A DNA stretch of 64,000 nt from Candidatus Jordarchaeales archaeon (GTDB taxonomy: Archaea > Asgardarchaeota > Jordiarchaeia > Jordiarchaeales > Freyrarchaeaceae). The notes beneath the pieces were generated by a model that saw only the letters and a list, made by a program, of their open reading frames with translations, had not been told where the DNA came from and made no database searches. Positions 1-7,479 of this stretch are shown in pieces; the stretch's first letter is position 1; the number at the start of each line of letters is the position of its first letter. The translations under genes were made by a program, and so were the position numbers. The stretch is taken from NCBI GenBank assembly GCA_038889235.1, contig JAWAHN010000001.1, forward strand, positions 344,499 to 408,498. Reading direction: 5' to 3'.

Positions 1-2929
1 GGCTGACACCCTGCAGGCTGAGCTGGCCAGACAAGCTAGCGCCGGACAGCTGCAGTGAGCCGTCGAGCGTTATGCTGCCCGACGGCAGGCTGACAACAGT
101 CCTGCCATCCATGCTCAGGCTGCCGGTCATGTTGAGCGAGCCGCTCAGAGAGGCTAGGTTAATGTTGCTGTTGGGGCCTATTGTTATTGTTGTGTTTTGT
201 GTTGTGGTTTGTAGGTTGAGGTTGTTGATGTTTGTTGTGGCTTGGAGGTTTGTTTGTGTGAGTTGGAGGGTTCCGGTTAGGGTTATTGTGGTGGATGGGA
301 GTTGTATGATTGTTTTTCCTCCGCTTATTTCTAGGTTTCCTGTGAGTGTGATGGTGCTGTTTATGTTGAGTGTTGTGCTTCCTTCGCTTAGTGTGATTGT
401 TGTCTTGTCTGTTGTTATGTTTGCGTTTGCGGTTATGTCGAGGGTGCCGTTTAGTGTTCCGTTGAGGGATAGTTGTCCGTTGAGTGTGATTTTTCCGTTG
501 TCTGGCATGTTTATTTCGGTGTTTCCGGTTAGTTGTATGTTTCCCTGCATGTTTATGCCGCCTTTAAGGGTGGCATTTAGTGTTCCTGTTCCTGTTGTTA
601 GTGCTATGTTTCCGTTGCTGATTGTTATGTTGGTTGAGTCTGGGGATGTTGTGTTGATGGATATTGTTGAGTTTGTGATGTTTAGTTGTGTGTTGGTTGC
701 GTTTATTGTTATGCTTGGTGTTTGGAGGAGGAGGTTGTTGAGGCCTGTTAGTGTGGCGTTGTCTGTTGTGAGGTTTAGGCTTATTGCTGTGTTTGTGAGG
801 GTTGCGTTGAGCTGGTTGATGCTTATGGCTGCTTTGCTGGGTGTGACGTCGAGAAGCGCGTTTATGTTGTGTATGGTTCCTCCGCCGCTGGAGGTTATGT
901 TGGCTTTGAGCTGTGTGTTGGTTGCGTTGAGTTTTAGTGTTCCGTCTGTGAGTTCGACGTTTGGATTAGCCATTTCGAGTGATATTGCCGTGTTGGGGTT
1001 TATTGTGGCGCTCCCTTGTATTCCGAGTGTGAGTGGATTGTCCTGCGTCGAGGAAACGGATATTTCTGTGCTAGTGATGTTTAGTGTGCTGTTGTCTGTG
1101 GACATTGTGAGGTTGAGGGTTCCTGTTAGGGATAGGGCGCCTGAGGCGTTAAGCTTCGTGCTTGGTGATGTAAGAGTCAGGTTGAGGTTCTGGAGGCTCG
1201 TTGTACCTGAGGTGGTGAGGGTCAGGCTGCCGGAGGTTATGTTTCCGCTCATTGGCGGGTTAAGGGAGACACGCATGGGGTTTGCCACGATGACGGACAT
1301 GTTCATGCTTAGCGTGCCTGTGGTGGTGAGGGAGAGGTTGGCTGAGCCCGACGTGAACAACGACGTGGAGCCAGCAGTCACGTTAACGTTACCCGTCATG
1401 TTGAGGGCAAGCGTAGCCGCCGTCATGGATGCAGTACCAGTCATCGTTATATTGTCTGGCGAAATGTAGGAGTATCCTCCGGGCATCGAGACGTAGCCGC
1501 TAAGCGTCAAGCCGAGTGTGTTGGTGGTGTCGTAGCTGCGCTGCAGGTCGAGTGTGCCGTTAAGCGTTAACCCGCCCTGTATAGTGACGTTAGTTGATGC
1601 GGGGAACCACTGGGAGCCACTCAAGTCAAAGCGCAGTCCGCTGGTAAGTGTCTGGCTGTATGAGGTAAGACGGACATTTGTTTGAGTTAGGTTCTGTAGA
1701 CCAACCATGAAGACTGAGCCGCCGGTAGTCCAGCCCCAAGAACTGAAGCTAAATGCTTCAAGGTGCACGCGGAGACTGTTTGCAGGATACGTCGGGGACG
1801 GAACAACCCTGATAGCACTAGAAGTCGTCGAATTAAGGGTAAAGGTCATGTAAGCAGAATCCCAAGTCAACATCTGCATACGCGTATCGGTTACACGTAT
1901 GAGCCCGTCATTAATGAGCATAGGGTTAATAGGTGTAGGCTGAGGATTCTGAGGGCTAGAAACACTCCAAGACTCAAAATCAGTATTCGCCCCCCACCTA
2001 ATGTAATACAGAGAACTGTAGCAATTCTCATACGTTTCCATGTTTATTATTTCATCATTCATGTCAACAGCATACAAACCTAAATACAGTGATAGTGTTG
2101 GGAGGACGCCGTCGTGCGCCATTTGGCTTAGGTTAACGTATGGGTATGTTGGGTAATACTGGTAGGCTTCCCTGTCAGAACTAGTACCCAAGATGGTATG
2201 TCTAACATATAGGTAGAATTCTATGTGTGTGGTGTTGATTGTTATGAAAAGGTGGCAGTATGCAGTACCGAGCGCCACGCTTCGTATTAGGTATGTGTAT
2301 GTTTGTATGTATCCGCTGTTTACTTTTATTGGTGCTCTTACGTCTATTTTTGTTGTGTTTGAGGCGTTTGCGTAGTCTCCTATGTATCCTGCTCCTCCTG
2401 GTCCTGTGGTGAATCGTACGTAGTATTGTTTGAGTTGTTGGTTTAGGCAGTCTTCTGTCACTGCTCCTGTGGCGTCTGTTACTGCTCCTATGGTTATGTT
2501 TCCTTGGGCTGTGAAGTTTGCTGGGGTTGTTGTGGTGCCGTTTATTGTGATTTGTCCGCCTGAGCCTAGTGGGTATCCTTGGTGGAATTCTGTGGTGATT
2601 GTGTCCATTGTGAATGGGTTGTTGGTTGTGTTTGTCATTGTGAGTGTTGGTGATATGGTTAGGTTGGCGTTGCTGCTTGTATTTGTTATTTGGAGGTTTC
2701 CCGTTATGGTGCTTAGTCCTGTTACTGTTATTGGGCTCCATGCTGTGAGGTTTCCTGTCAGGCTTGCTTGTCCTGTTATTGCTTGGAGTGGTTGGGGTTG
2801 CTGTTGCTGGGGTGTTATCGCGGCTAGTATGATTGGGGTTGGGGTTATTGAGAGGAATATGAGGAGTATTATTGCAAGTGTGCTTATTGTTAGTAGCGTG
2901 ATTTTTTTGTGATTGCCTCTTCTATCCAA
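1..2929 (-). CDS. Giant secreted repeat-rich surface protein, N-terminal part (runs off window)
   Basis: An uninterrupted minus-strand frame of about 976 codons reaches the left edge, so the C-terminus is missing. I chose TTG at 2929 because GGAGAG lies a few bases upstream and the product then begins MDRRGNHKK followed by about 25 hydrophobic residues, a clear signal peptide. Residues about 35-165 and 440-976 are Thr/Asn/Ser-rich with short units of the type LNGTL, NLTLT and LTGN, alternating hydrophobic residues and many N-x-S/T sequons, as in a beta-solenoid or adhesin stalk on the cell surface. Residues about 165-430 are less repetitive, with aromatic residues and a few cysteines, and may be a globular domain. 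Codon choice switches between blocks: A- or C-ending codons almost exclusively in some, mixed in others. Exact function is unknown; an S-layer or adhesin role is inference from composition. Confidence 0.8.
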   Translation of the reverse strand, partial: MDRRGNHKKITLLTISTLAIILLIFLSITPTPIILAAITPQQQQPQPLQAITGQASLTGNLTAWSPITVTGLSTITGNLQITNTSSNANLTISPTLTMTNTTNNPFTMDTITTEFHQGYPLGSGGQITINGTTTTPANFTAQGNITIGAVTDATGAVTEDCLNQQLKQYYVRFTTGPGGAGYIGDYANASNTTKIDVRAPIKVNSGYIQTYTYLIRSVALGTAYCHLFITINTTHIEFYLYVRHTILGTSSDREAYQYYPTYPYVNLSQMAHDGVLPTLSLYLGLYAVDMNDEIINMETYENCYSSLYYIRWGANTDFESWSVSSPQNPQPTPINPMLINDGLIRVTDTRMQMLTWDSAYMTFTLNSTTSSAIRVVPSPTYPANSLRVHLEAFSFSSWGWTTGGSVFMVGLQNLTQTNVRLTSYSQTLTSGLRFDLSGSQWFPASTNVTIQGGLTLNGTLDLQRSYDTTNTLGLTLSGYVSMPGGYSYISPDNITMTGTASMTAATLALNMTGNVNVTAGSTSLFTSGSANLSLTTTGTLSMNMSVIVANPMRVSLNPPMSGNITSGSLTLTTSGTTSLQNLNLTLTSPSTKLNASGALSLTGTLNLTMSTDNSTLNITSTEISVSSTQDNPLTLGIQGSATINPNTAISLEMANPNVELTDGTLKLNATNTQLKANITSSGGGTIHNINALLDVTPSKAAISINQLNATLTNTAISLNLTTDNATLTGLNNLLLQTPSITINATNTQLNITNSTISINTTSPDSTNITISNGNIALTTGTGTLNATLKGGINMQGNIQLTGNTEINMPDNGKITLNGQLSLNGTLNGTLDITANANITTDKTTITLSEGSTTLNINSTITLTGNLEISGGKTIIQLPSTTITLTGTLQLTQTNLQATTNINNLNLQTTTQNTTITIGPNSNINLASLSGSLNMTGSLSMDGRTVVSLPSGSITLDGSLQLSGASLSGQLSLQGVS

Positions 2930-2983
2930 TTTTCTCTCCTTCCTTAGGTTTTCTAATATCTCTCTATGTTTTTTTTTGTATTT

Positions 2984-2993
2984 TTTAAATATT
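2984..2993 (-). promoter_or_regulatory. Probable TATA box of the giant surface protein gene
   Basis: Read on the minus strand this is ATATTTAAAA, about 55 bases upstream of the chosen TTG. It would place the transcript start near 2963 with a short leader carrying the GGAGAG site. Nearby A-rich sequence makes the exact box uncertain. Confidence 0.4.
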
Positions 2994-3466
2994 TTGTTTG
3001 CGATTTTCGCTTTCTATTTTGTTGATTTTTGTTTTTTCCGCTATTTTTACTGCTTTCATCTTTTTGTTTTTGTTTATAGTTTATTTTTTCTTTGGTTTTG
3101 TATATATGTTTCAGTATGCACACCTGTTGTGTGTTGTGTTTTCGGCAATTTTTTCGTTTGTTTTACCGTTTTTGGTTTGTTTTAAAGGGGGGGTTGAATA
3201 TTTCGCAAATAAAGTTTTGGTAATTTTTGGAGGGTGGAGGTTGAGTGTTTTTGGTGTTGATGGTTTTCGGGTTACTGTTTTTCTGTTGGGTTCCCGGGTG
3301 GTGTCGTGGATGGTTTTCATGAAAAGGGGATTACGTGACTGTGTGTTGTTTGTTGATTTTGGGTTGGAGTTTGCCGGGTGGAAGGGGGGTTGTGGTGAAG
3401 TTGTTTTGTTGCGGTTGCTGTAGGGTTTAGTGGTAGCTGTTTTTGTTTTTAAGTGGAAGAGTATTT
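2994..3466. other. Gene-free G/T-rich stretch
   Basis: About 470 bases between the divergent surface-protein and V4R genes. The plus strand is very rich in T and G, continuing the strand bias seen inside the surface-protein gene. The open frames here are low-complexity, lack good ribosome sites and resemble no protein I know, so I call no gene. It may be a long 5' regulatory region or a decayed end of the surface locus. Confidence 0.5.
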
Positions 3467-3473
3467 TGAAAAG

Positions 3474-3482
3474 TTTTATATG
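3474..3482 (+). promoter_or_regulatory. TATA box for the V4R operon
   Basis: TTTTATATG, preceded by GAAAAG, is centred 25 bases before the ATG at 3503. No Shine-Dalgarno lies between, so the first V4R message is probably leaderless. Confidence 0.55.
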
Positions 3483-3502
3483 TATATGGTGAAAATTAGT
3501 GG

Positions 3503-4102
3503 ATGGTTGTCTTTGGGGGTGTTTGTTTGGTTGAGTTTTCTGAGGTGTTGGAGGCTGCCCTGCAGAGGATTCTTGGCGAGGTCGAAGTTGACGAGGATGG
3601 TAGGGTTTTCTATAGGGGTGTGCGGTATATTTTCTTGGAGCAGGATCTCTTAATGTGTGTTTTTGAGGAGTTGATGAATGTTATTGGGGCTTCTATGAAG
3701 GCTTTGATATTTCCTTTCGTTGAGATTTCAGGTTACACTGTGGCTAGGCAGTTGATGGATAGTGGGGTTCCGCCTGAGAGGGTTATTGAGGCTTACGCGG
3801 AGTACAATAATCCGAGAGGTTGGGGGTTGACTGAGGCTGTTAGGGTTGACTTGGATAAGCCTGAGGTTGTCGTCAGAATGTATAATCAGTATGTTTCTTC
3901 TTGGCTTAGGGAGAACGTGAAGGATTTGGATAAGCGTTTTCCGTTTTACGAGTGTGCTTGGGGGTTTAGCTGGGTTGGAGCCGTCAGGGCTGTCCTTGAG
4001 AGGCTTGGACGTGGATCCGTGAGGCTTGTGTTTGAGGAGACGGAGTGCCTCGCTAAGGGAGGAAAGTACTGTGAGTTCGTTGTAAGGGGTGAGGAAAGGT
4101 GA
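3503..4102 (+). CDS. V4R-domain protein, first of a pair
   Basis: A 199-residue protein with a C-terminal V4R (4-vinyl reductase) domain. The domain shows the typical end pattern of a Cys followed about ten residues later by G-x-YCEF (CLAKGGKYCEF) after a helical stretch with a Trp/Phe-rich segment (CAWGFSWVGAV). V4R domains bind small hydrophobic molecules or metals and act as sensors or as subunits of reductases. The N-terminal half (about residues 1-80) is not recognised. The ATG is preceded by a TATA box at leaderless distance. The stop overlaps the start of the next V4R gene by four bases, so the two are translationally coupled and may form a heterodimer. The ligand cannot be told from sequence. 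Confidence 0.75.
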   Translation: MVVFGGVCLVEFSEVLEAALQRILGEVEVDEDGRVFYRGVRYIFLEQDLLMCVFEELMNVIGASMKALIFPFVEISGYTVARQLMDSGVPPERVIEAYAEYNNPRGWGLTEAVRVDLDKPEVVVRMYNQYVSSWLRENVKDLDKRFPFYECAWGFSWVGAVRAVLERLGRGSVRLVFEETECLAKGGKYCEFVVRGEER

Positions 4103-4644
4103 GCGGTGAAGCAACTAGGCTTGTTAGGGAGTTTATGAAGCGACTTAAGGTGACGGTTGATGGGAGCCTCGTGGCTGACTCTAAGAGGTTTGTTTTTACG
4201 CCCGGCTTGCTTGTTAGCGTGGCGATTTTCGCCGTACCGGTGGAACGTTTTGGTGGCAGTGTGAAACCGCTCTTTAGGAGAGCTTTCATAAAATATGGTA
4301 CGAGGAGGGCGATGAAGGACGAAGGGCTTGGTGCTAGGGGGGCGCTGGAGAAGTACTTGGCCGACAACACTTCTACTGGTTTTGGTAGGGGTGAGCTTGT
4401 CGAGTTTAACGAGCAACGGGTTGTTTTCAGGGTTTACGGCTCACTTTACGGTGAAGAGGCGGGAAACTATTTCAAGATGAAGGGGATGGAGACTGAGCCC
4501 TTATGCACGCAAGGCTTCGTGGCTGAGGGGATACTCAACTACTTCGCGGAAAAAGAGGGGAAGCCGCTTTTCTCGTCGCAGGAGGTTAAGTGTAGGGCTG
4601 TGGGGGACGAGTACTGCGAGTTCGTGCTAGAAAGGAAAACTTAA
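4099..4644 (+). CDS. V4R-domain protein, second of a pair
   Basis: A 181-residue paralogue of the preceding gene. GTG at 4099 overlaps the upstream TGA. The C-terminal end carries the V4R signature (EVKCRAVGDEYCEF), preceded by a helical segment including CTQGFVAEGILNYF. It has a basic N-terminal half with little Cys. The close coupling to its neighbour suggests joint function, perhaps as a two-subunit sensor. No DNA-binding or output domain is visible in either member, so partners must lie elsewhere. Confidence 0.75.
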   Translation: MSGEATRLVREFMKRLKVTVDGSLVADSKRFVFTPGLLVSVAIFAVPVERFGGSVKPLFRRAFIKYGTRRAMKDEGLGARGALEKYLADNTSTGFGRGELVEFNEQRVVFRVYGSLYGEEAGNYFKMKGMETEPLCTQGFVAEGILNYFAEKEGKPLFSSQEVKCRAVGDEYCEFVLERKT

Positions 4645-4671
4645 ACAATTCCGGTTTCTTGCGTGGTGTCT

Positions 4672-5241
4672 TCATAGTTGTTTTTTCCAACAGAATATTT
4701 TTTGTATGAGTGTTCTTGCTGTTTTTGGGTCTGGGGTTTCGTCTTGTTTTCCTGTAAGCCTGTGTAGGGTTTCGGCCATTTGGAGTGTTACTGGGTGGAA
4801 GCCGAAGGCTAGGATTATTCTTTCTCTCGCGTCTGCTAGTAGCTGGTAGACTTGGCGCATCGGGGTTTGCCTAGAGAGAAGGAGTGAGACTGCTCTGTCA
4901 AGCTCCCAGAGTATTGTTGCAAGTTGATCCCACTGGTTTTGCGTTTGCCTGGATTTCTCGACGACTTCTTGTGCCTTGAGCCTGGCCTGCTGGGGGTCCT
5001 CGGCCCACACGTTGACTGTTATACTTGAGCCCGAAAGCTTCAATTCGTATAACGCCTTTCTCCCCGAGTCGAGTGACATCAGTCTGATTTCGCCTGCCGC
5101 CGTGATGAAGCTCTCCGTTAAAAGAATGCATGCGGAGCGCTGCGATATGGCACAGTAGATGGACTGGAGAAGTGAGGGACTGTCTACGTTCAGCGTTATG
5201 GAAGCATCTGGAGACTTGTGAAACTTCGGAGGAAAGGTCAA
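4672..5241 (-). CDS. Unrecognised protein, 189 residues
   Basis: I do not recognise the family. The N-terminal half (to about residue 90) alternates predicted strands and short helices; the C-terminal half is helical, with leucine-rich segments around residues 105-150 and a basic end (CWKKQL). There is no signal peptide or membrane segment, so a cytosolic alpha/beta protein is likely. Start TTG at 5241 is supported by GAGGTG about 10 bases upstream. The start codon and the bases after the ribosome site form one arm of an 11-bp perfect inverted repeat with 5373-5383. It converges with the V4R operon. Confidence 0.55.
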   Translation of the reverse strand: MTFPPKFHKSPDASITLNVDSPSLLQSIYCAISQRSACILLTESFITAAGEIRLMSLDSGRKALYELKLSGSSITVNVWAEDPQQARLKAQEVVEKSRQTQNQWDQLATILWELDRAVSLLLSRQTPMRQVYQLLADARERIILAFGFHPVTLQMAETLHRLTGKQDETPDPKTARTLIQKIFCWKKQL

Positions 5242-5383
5242 CGAGAGGCACCTCCCGGGGCAAGACGCGCCTACAAAATCAGGAAGAGAAGATTACTGAT
5301 AGATAAAACCTTCCCTGTTCTCCTGCGCTATTCTAAACTGCACACCTTGATTTGGCACCATCCCTTTCCTGGGCCTCTCGTTG
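5239..5383. repeat. 11-bp perfect inverted repeat enclosing a start codon
   Basis: CAACGAGAGGC at 5239-5249 is exactly complementary to GCCTCTCGTTG at 5373-5383, with 123 bases between. On the minus strand the inner arm contains the TTG start of the gene ending at 5241 and most of the spacer to its ribosome site. If transcription began upstream of 5383, pairing would hide that start. A TTTTATCT box (minus, about 5301-5308) would instead start the message inside the loop, excluding the far arm, so the role is open. Confidence 0.45.
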
Positions 5384-5412
5384 GAGGAGACTTCTTTTGG
5401 GAGACCGGGTTC

Positions 5413-5844
5413 TTAGTCTGTTGACGGGTAGGTTAGTATTATGTTCCCTGAGTCGTTTATTGTGAAGTCGTAGTCGTATGTTTTATGCTCGCTGCATATG
5501 ACAAGTTTGTACTTGTGCCCCTTCTGGAGCTTGCTTTTAGGCTGTAGGGTTACCTCCCTAGTTTCCTCTATAGGTGGTTCGGGTACCCTGTGGGAGGCTA
5601 ACATTACTAGGCGCTTGGTTGTTGTTACTAGTCCGAAAAAGTGCTTCTGCTTTTCCGGCTCATCTAAAAGTTCGACGAGACGAATGCTTAAGAAGCCGTG
5701 GCACTCATATCCCAGGTTTTTTATAGTAAGGGTTACTGTGCCGTCGTTCACGCAGATGGATTTCACTTCTAACTTAGAGCGCCTCTTCTCTAACTCTTCA
5801 AGTTCCTGTGGCCCGCTTAACCGTCTGAAACCGTAACACCACAT
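5413..5844 (-). CDS. Unrecognised small protein, probably all-beta
   Basis: A 143-residue product with no family I can name. After a short Cys-containing, charged N-terminus (residues 1-25), the rest alternates strand-like segments (KSICVNDGTVTLTIKNLG, GHKYKLVICSEHKTYDY), which suggests a beta-sandwich of the kind that follows transmembrane or CARDB-type proteins. There is no signal peptide or anchor. ATG at 5844 has no strong ribosome site; a TTTAAAA box about 37 bases upstream on the minus strand gives a short leader. It is divergent from selB with about 240 bases between. Confidence 0.5.
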   Translation of the reverse strand: MWCYGFRRLSGPQELEELEKRRSKLEVKSICVNDGTVTLTIKNLGYECHGFLSIRLVELLDEPEKQKHFFGLVTTTKRLVMLASHRVPEPPIEETREVTLQPKSKLQKGHKYKLVICSEHKTYDYDFTINDSGNIILTYPSTD

Positions 5845-5919
5845 TTTTTCTCGAATGAGAATCTAAACAAATCAGGTTTTAAACTTTTTGGATGATTTAC
5901 ACAGCGCATTTGTGTCTCC

Positions 5920-5967
5920 CTCTCGGGCTGGTTCCTGCACCTGAATGGCTCCCTGTTAGCCCGAGAG
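5920..5967 (+). promoter_or_regulatory. Strong hairpin upstream of selB
   Basis: CTCTCGGGCT (5920-5929) pairs perfectly with AGCCCGAGAG (5958-5967). The 28-base interior can extend the stem with GG/CC and CC/GG pairs around a 2x2 internal loop. It lies about 120 bases before the selB start in the divergent intergenic region. It could be a regulatory leader element of the selB-spcS operon or a terminator for unseen transcripts; there is no T-run after it. Confidence 0.45.
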
Positions 5968-6087
5968 ACGTGAGAGTTTTGGGGGCAGAGGGGAAGAGGG
6001 AGCTGCTTGTTGTAGTGCTTTGTAGGTTCTTGGTTGAGAAAAAGGGTTTTTATTTCTCTGTTCGCCTGTTGGGTTTGGTGGAATGTT

Positions 6088-7479
6088 TTGATCCCTGTTC
6101 ACGTGGGACTTCTGGGACATGTAGATCATGGGAAGACGTCTCTGGCGCGAGCTCTCAGCGAGTACGTTTCCACTGCTGGTCTTGACAAGCACCCCCAGGC
6201 TAGGGAGAGGGAGATGACGATAGACTTAGGTTTCACTTTCTTTAGGCTTGACGGTTTTCTGGTGACGTTGGTGGATGCTCCGGGGCATGCTGACCTCGTG
6301 AGGAACGTTGTGGCGGGCGTTAACATCATCGACGCAGCGATACTCGTCGTTGCAGCAGATGAGGGTCCTAAGGTTCAGACTGGTGAGCACATATTGATAC
6401 TTCACACTTTCGGAATTTCGAGGGTTGTCGTGGCTATTAACAAGGTGGACTTGGTTGGTGAGGAGCGAGTTGCAGAGGTTGAAGAGCAGGTTAGGAGGAT
6501 TCTTAAGGGAACTGTGCTCGAGGGGGCTCCCATAGTGAGGATTTCAGCCGCCACCGGAGAAGGTTTAGAGGAGCTCAAGAGGAGACTTCTCAGCGTTTTG
6601 GATGTCCCGAAGAGGAATTTTGATGGACCGTTCATGATGCCAATAGACCACGCATTCCACGTTAAAGGGGCGGGGACTGTCGTTACTGGGACGGTTCACC
6701 GGGGAGTTGTGAGGGTTGGTGACACCGTTGACCTAATGCCGCTTGGGTTAAGTGTGAAGGTGAGGTCCATTCAGTCCGTCGGGGAGGACAGAGAGGAAGC
6801 TAGGGCGGGGGACAGGGTTGGCGTGGCAGTTTCCGGGGTGGAGCCTGAGAAGATATACAGGGGGTGCTACCTCGGCGCTCCCGGCACTTTAAAGGCTACG
6901 ACGAGGATAATTGCAAGAGTGAAGTTCAACAGGATCTTCAAGTACGCGTTGAAAAGCGGCTCAGACGTGCATTTGACCGTGGGTATGCCGACCGTTCCAG
7001 CCAAAATATACCCGCTGAGAGAGGTTGGGGACGGGGTTTACATCTCCGTGAGGGAGGTTAGGGGTGGCGAGGAGGCGAACTGCTACTTCGTCCTTGGCAG
7101 GGCTGTTGTGGCTGAGGAGGGGATGCCCGTCTTAGTCTCTAAACTCGACCTACCTCCGACGGTTCTTAGGATAGCTGGAGGCGGCAGAGTTGTCGACGCC
7201 AGTCCGGGAAGCGTTAGGCTAGCTTCGGAGAAGGTTAAGAGGGGGGTTGTTAGGATGAGGAAAGGTGAAAGGTGGGTTGTGAGTGGGCTTGCGTCCAGCC
7301 GCATAGGGGCGGAGAAGCTTGTCGGCGAGTGCGTTGAGGCTGCTGGAGGGGCTAAGGGAAGAATTGTTGAGGCGTTCGGCGGCAGGGGGGATGTGGTGGT
7401 CGAGTTCACGGGAAGCGTTACAGAGGGTGAAGAGGTACACTTAAAGATTCTGAAGTTTAAGGAGGGGGCGCTGCCTTGA
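6088..7479 (+). CDS. selB: Selenocysteine-specific elongation factor SelB, archaeal type
   Basis: SelB is the GTPase that delivers Sec-tRNA to recoded UGA codons. I chose TTG at 6088 (GGTGG about 8 bases upstream), which gives MIPVHVGLLGHVDHGKT; the open frame extends to 6034 but the extra residues do not fit the family. G1 GHVDHGKT is at residues 10-17, G3 DAPGH at about 63-67 and G4 NKVD at about 118-121. The SelB-typical domain II start DHAFHVKGAGTVVTGT and the LPPTVLRIAGGG segment of domain III separate it from EF-1A and eIF2-gamma. At 463 residues it has the length of archaeal SelB and lacks the bacterial winged-helix domain. Its stop overlaps the start of spcS, so the two are one operon. 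A strong hairpin precedes it. Confidence 0.95.
   Translation: MIPVHVGLLGHVDHGKTSLARALSEYVSTAGLDKHPQAREREMTIDLGFTFFRLDGFLVTLVDAPGHADLVRNVVAGVNIIDAAILVVAADEGPKVQTGEHILILHTFGISRVVVAINKVDLVGEERVAEVEEQVRRILKGTVLEGAPIVRISAATGEGLEELKRRLLSVLDVPKRNFDGPFMMPIDHAFHVKGAGTVVTGTVHRGVVRVGDTVDLMPLGLSVKVRSIQSVGEDREEARAGDRVGVAVSGVEPEKIYRGCYLGAPGTLKATTRIIARVKFNRIFKYALKSGSDVHLTVGMPTVPAKIYPLREVGDGVYISVREVRGGEEANCYFVLGRAVVAEEGMPVLVSKLDLPPTVLRIAGGGRVVDASPGSVRLASEKVKRGVVRMRKGERWVVSGLASSRIGAEKLVGECVEAAGGAKGRIVEAFGGRGDVVVEFTGSVTEGEEVHLKILKFKEGALP

Noticed and set aside
72-1469. Long Val-rich plus-strand open frame
   Set aside because: It is the antisense of the giant surface gene, whose minus-strand frame has a signal peptide, sequons and no stop; the plus product is low-complexity and lacks a ribosome site.
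2913-3423. Plus-strand Phe/Leu-rich frames
   Set aside because: Composition is a by-product of the T-rich strand; there are no ribosome sites and no family resemblance.
5218-5424. 68-codon plus-strand frame
   Set aside because: It overlaps the start of the minus-strand gene and the inverted repeat; no coding signature.
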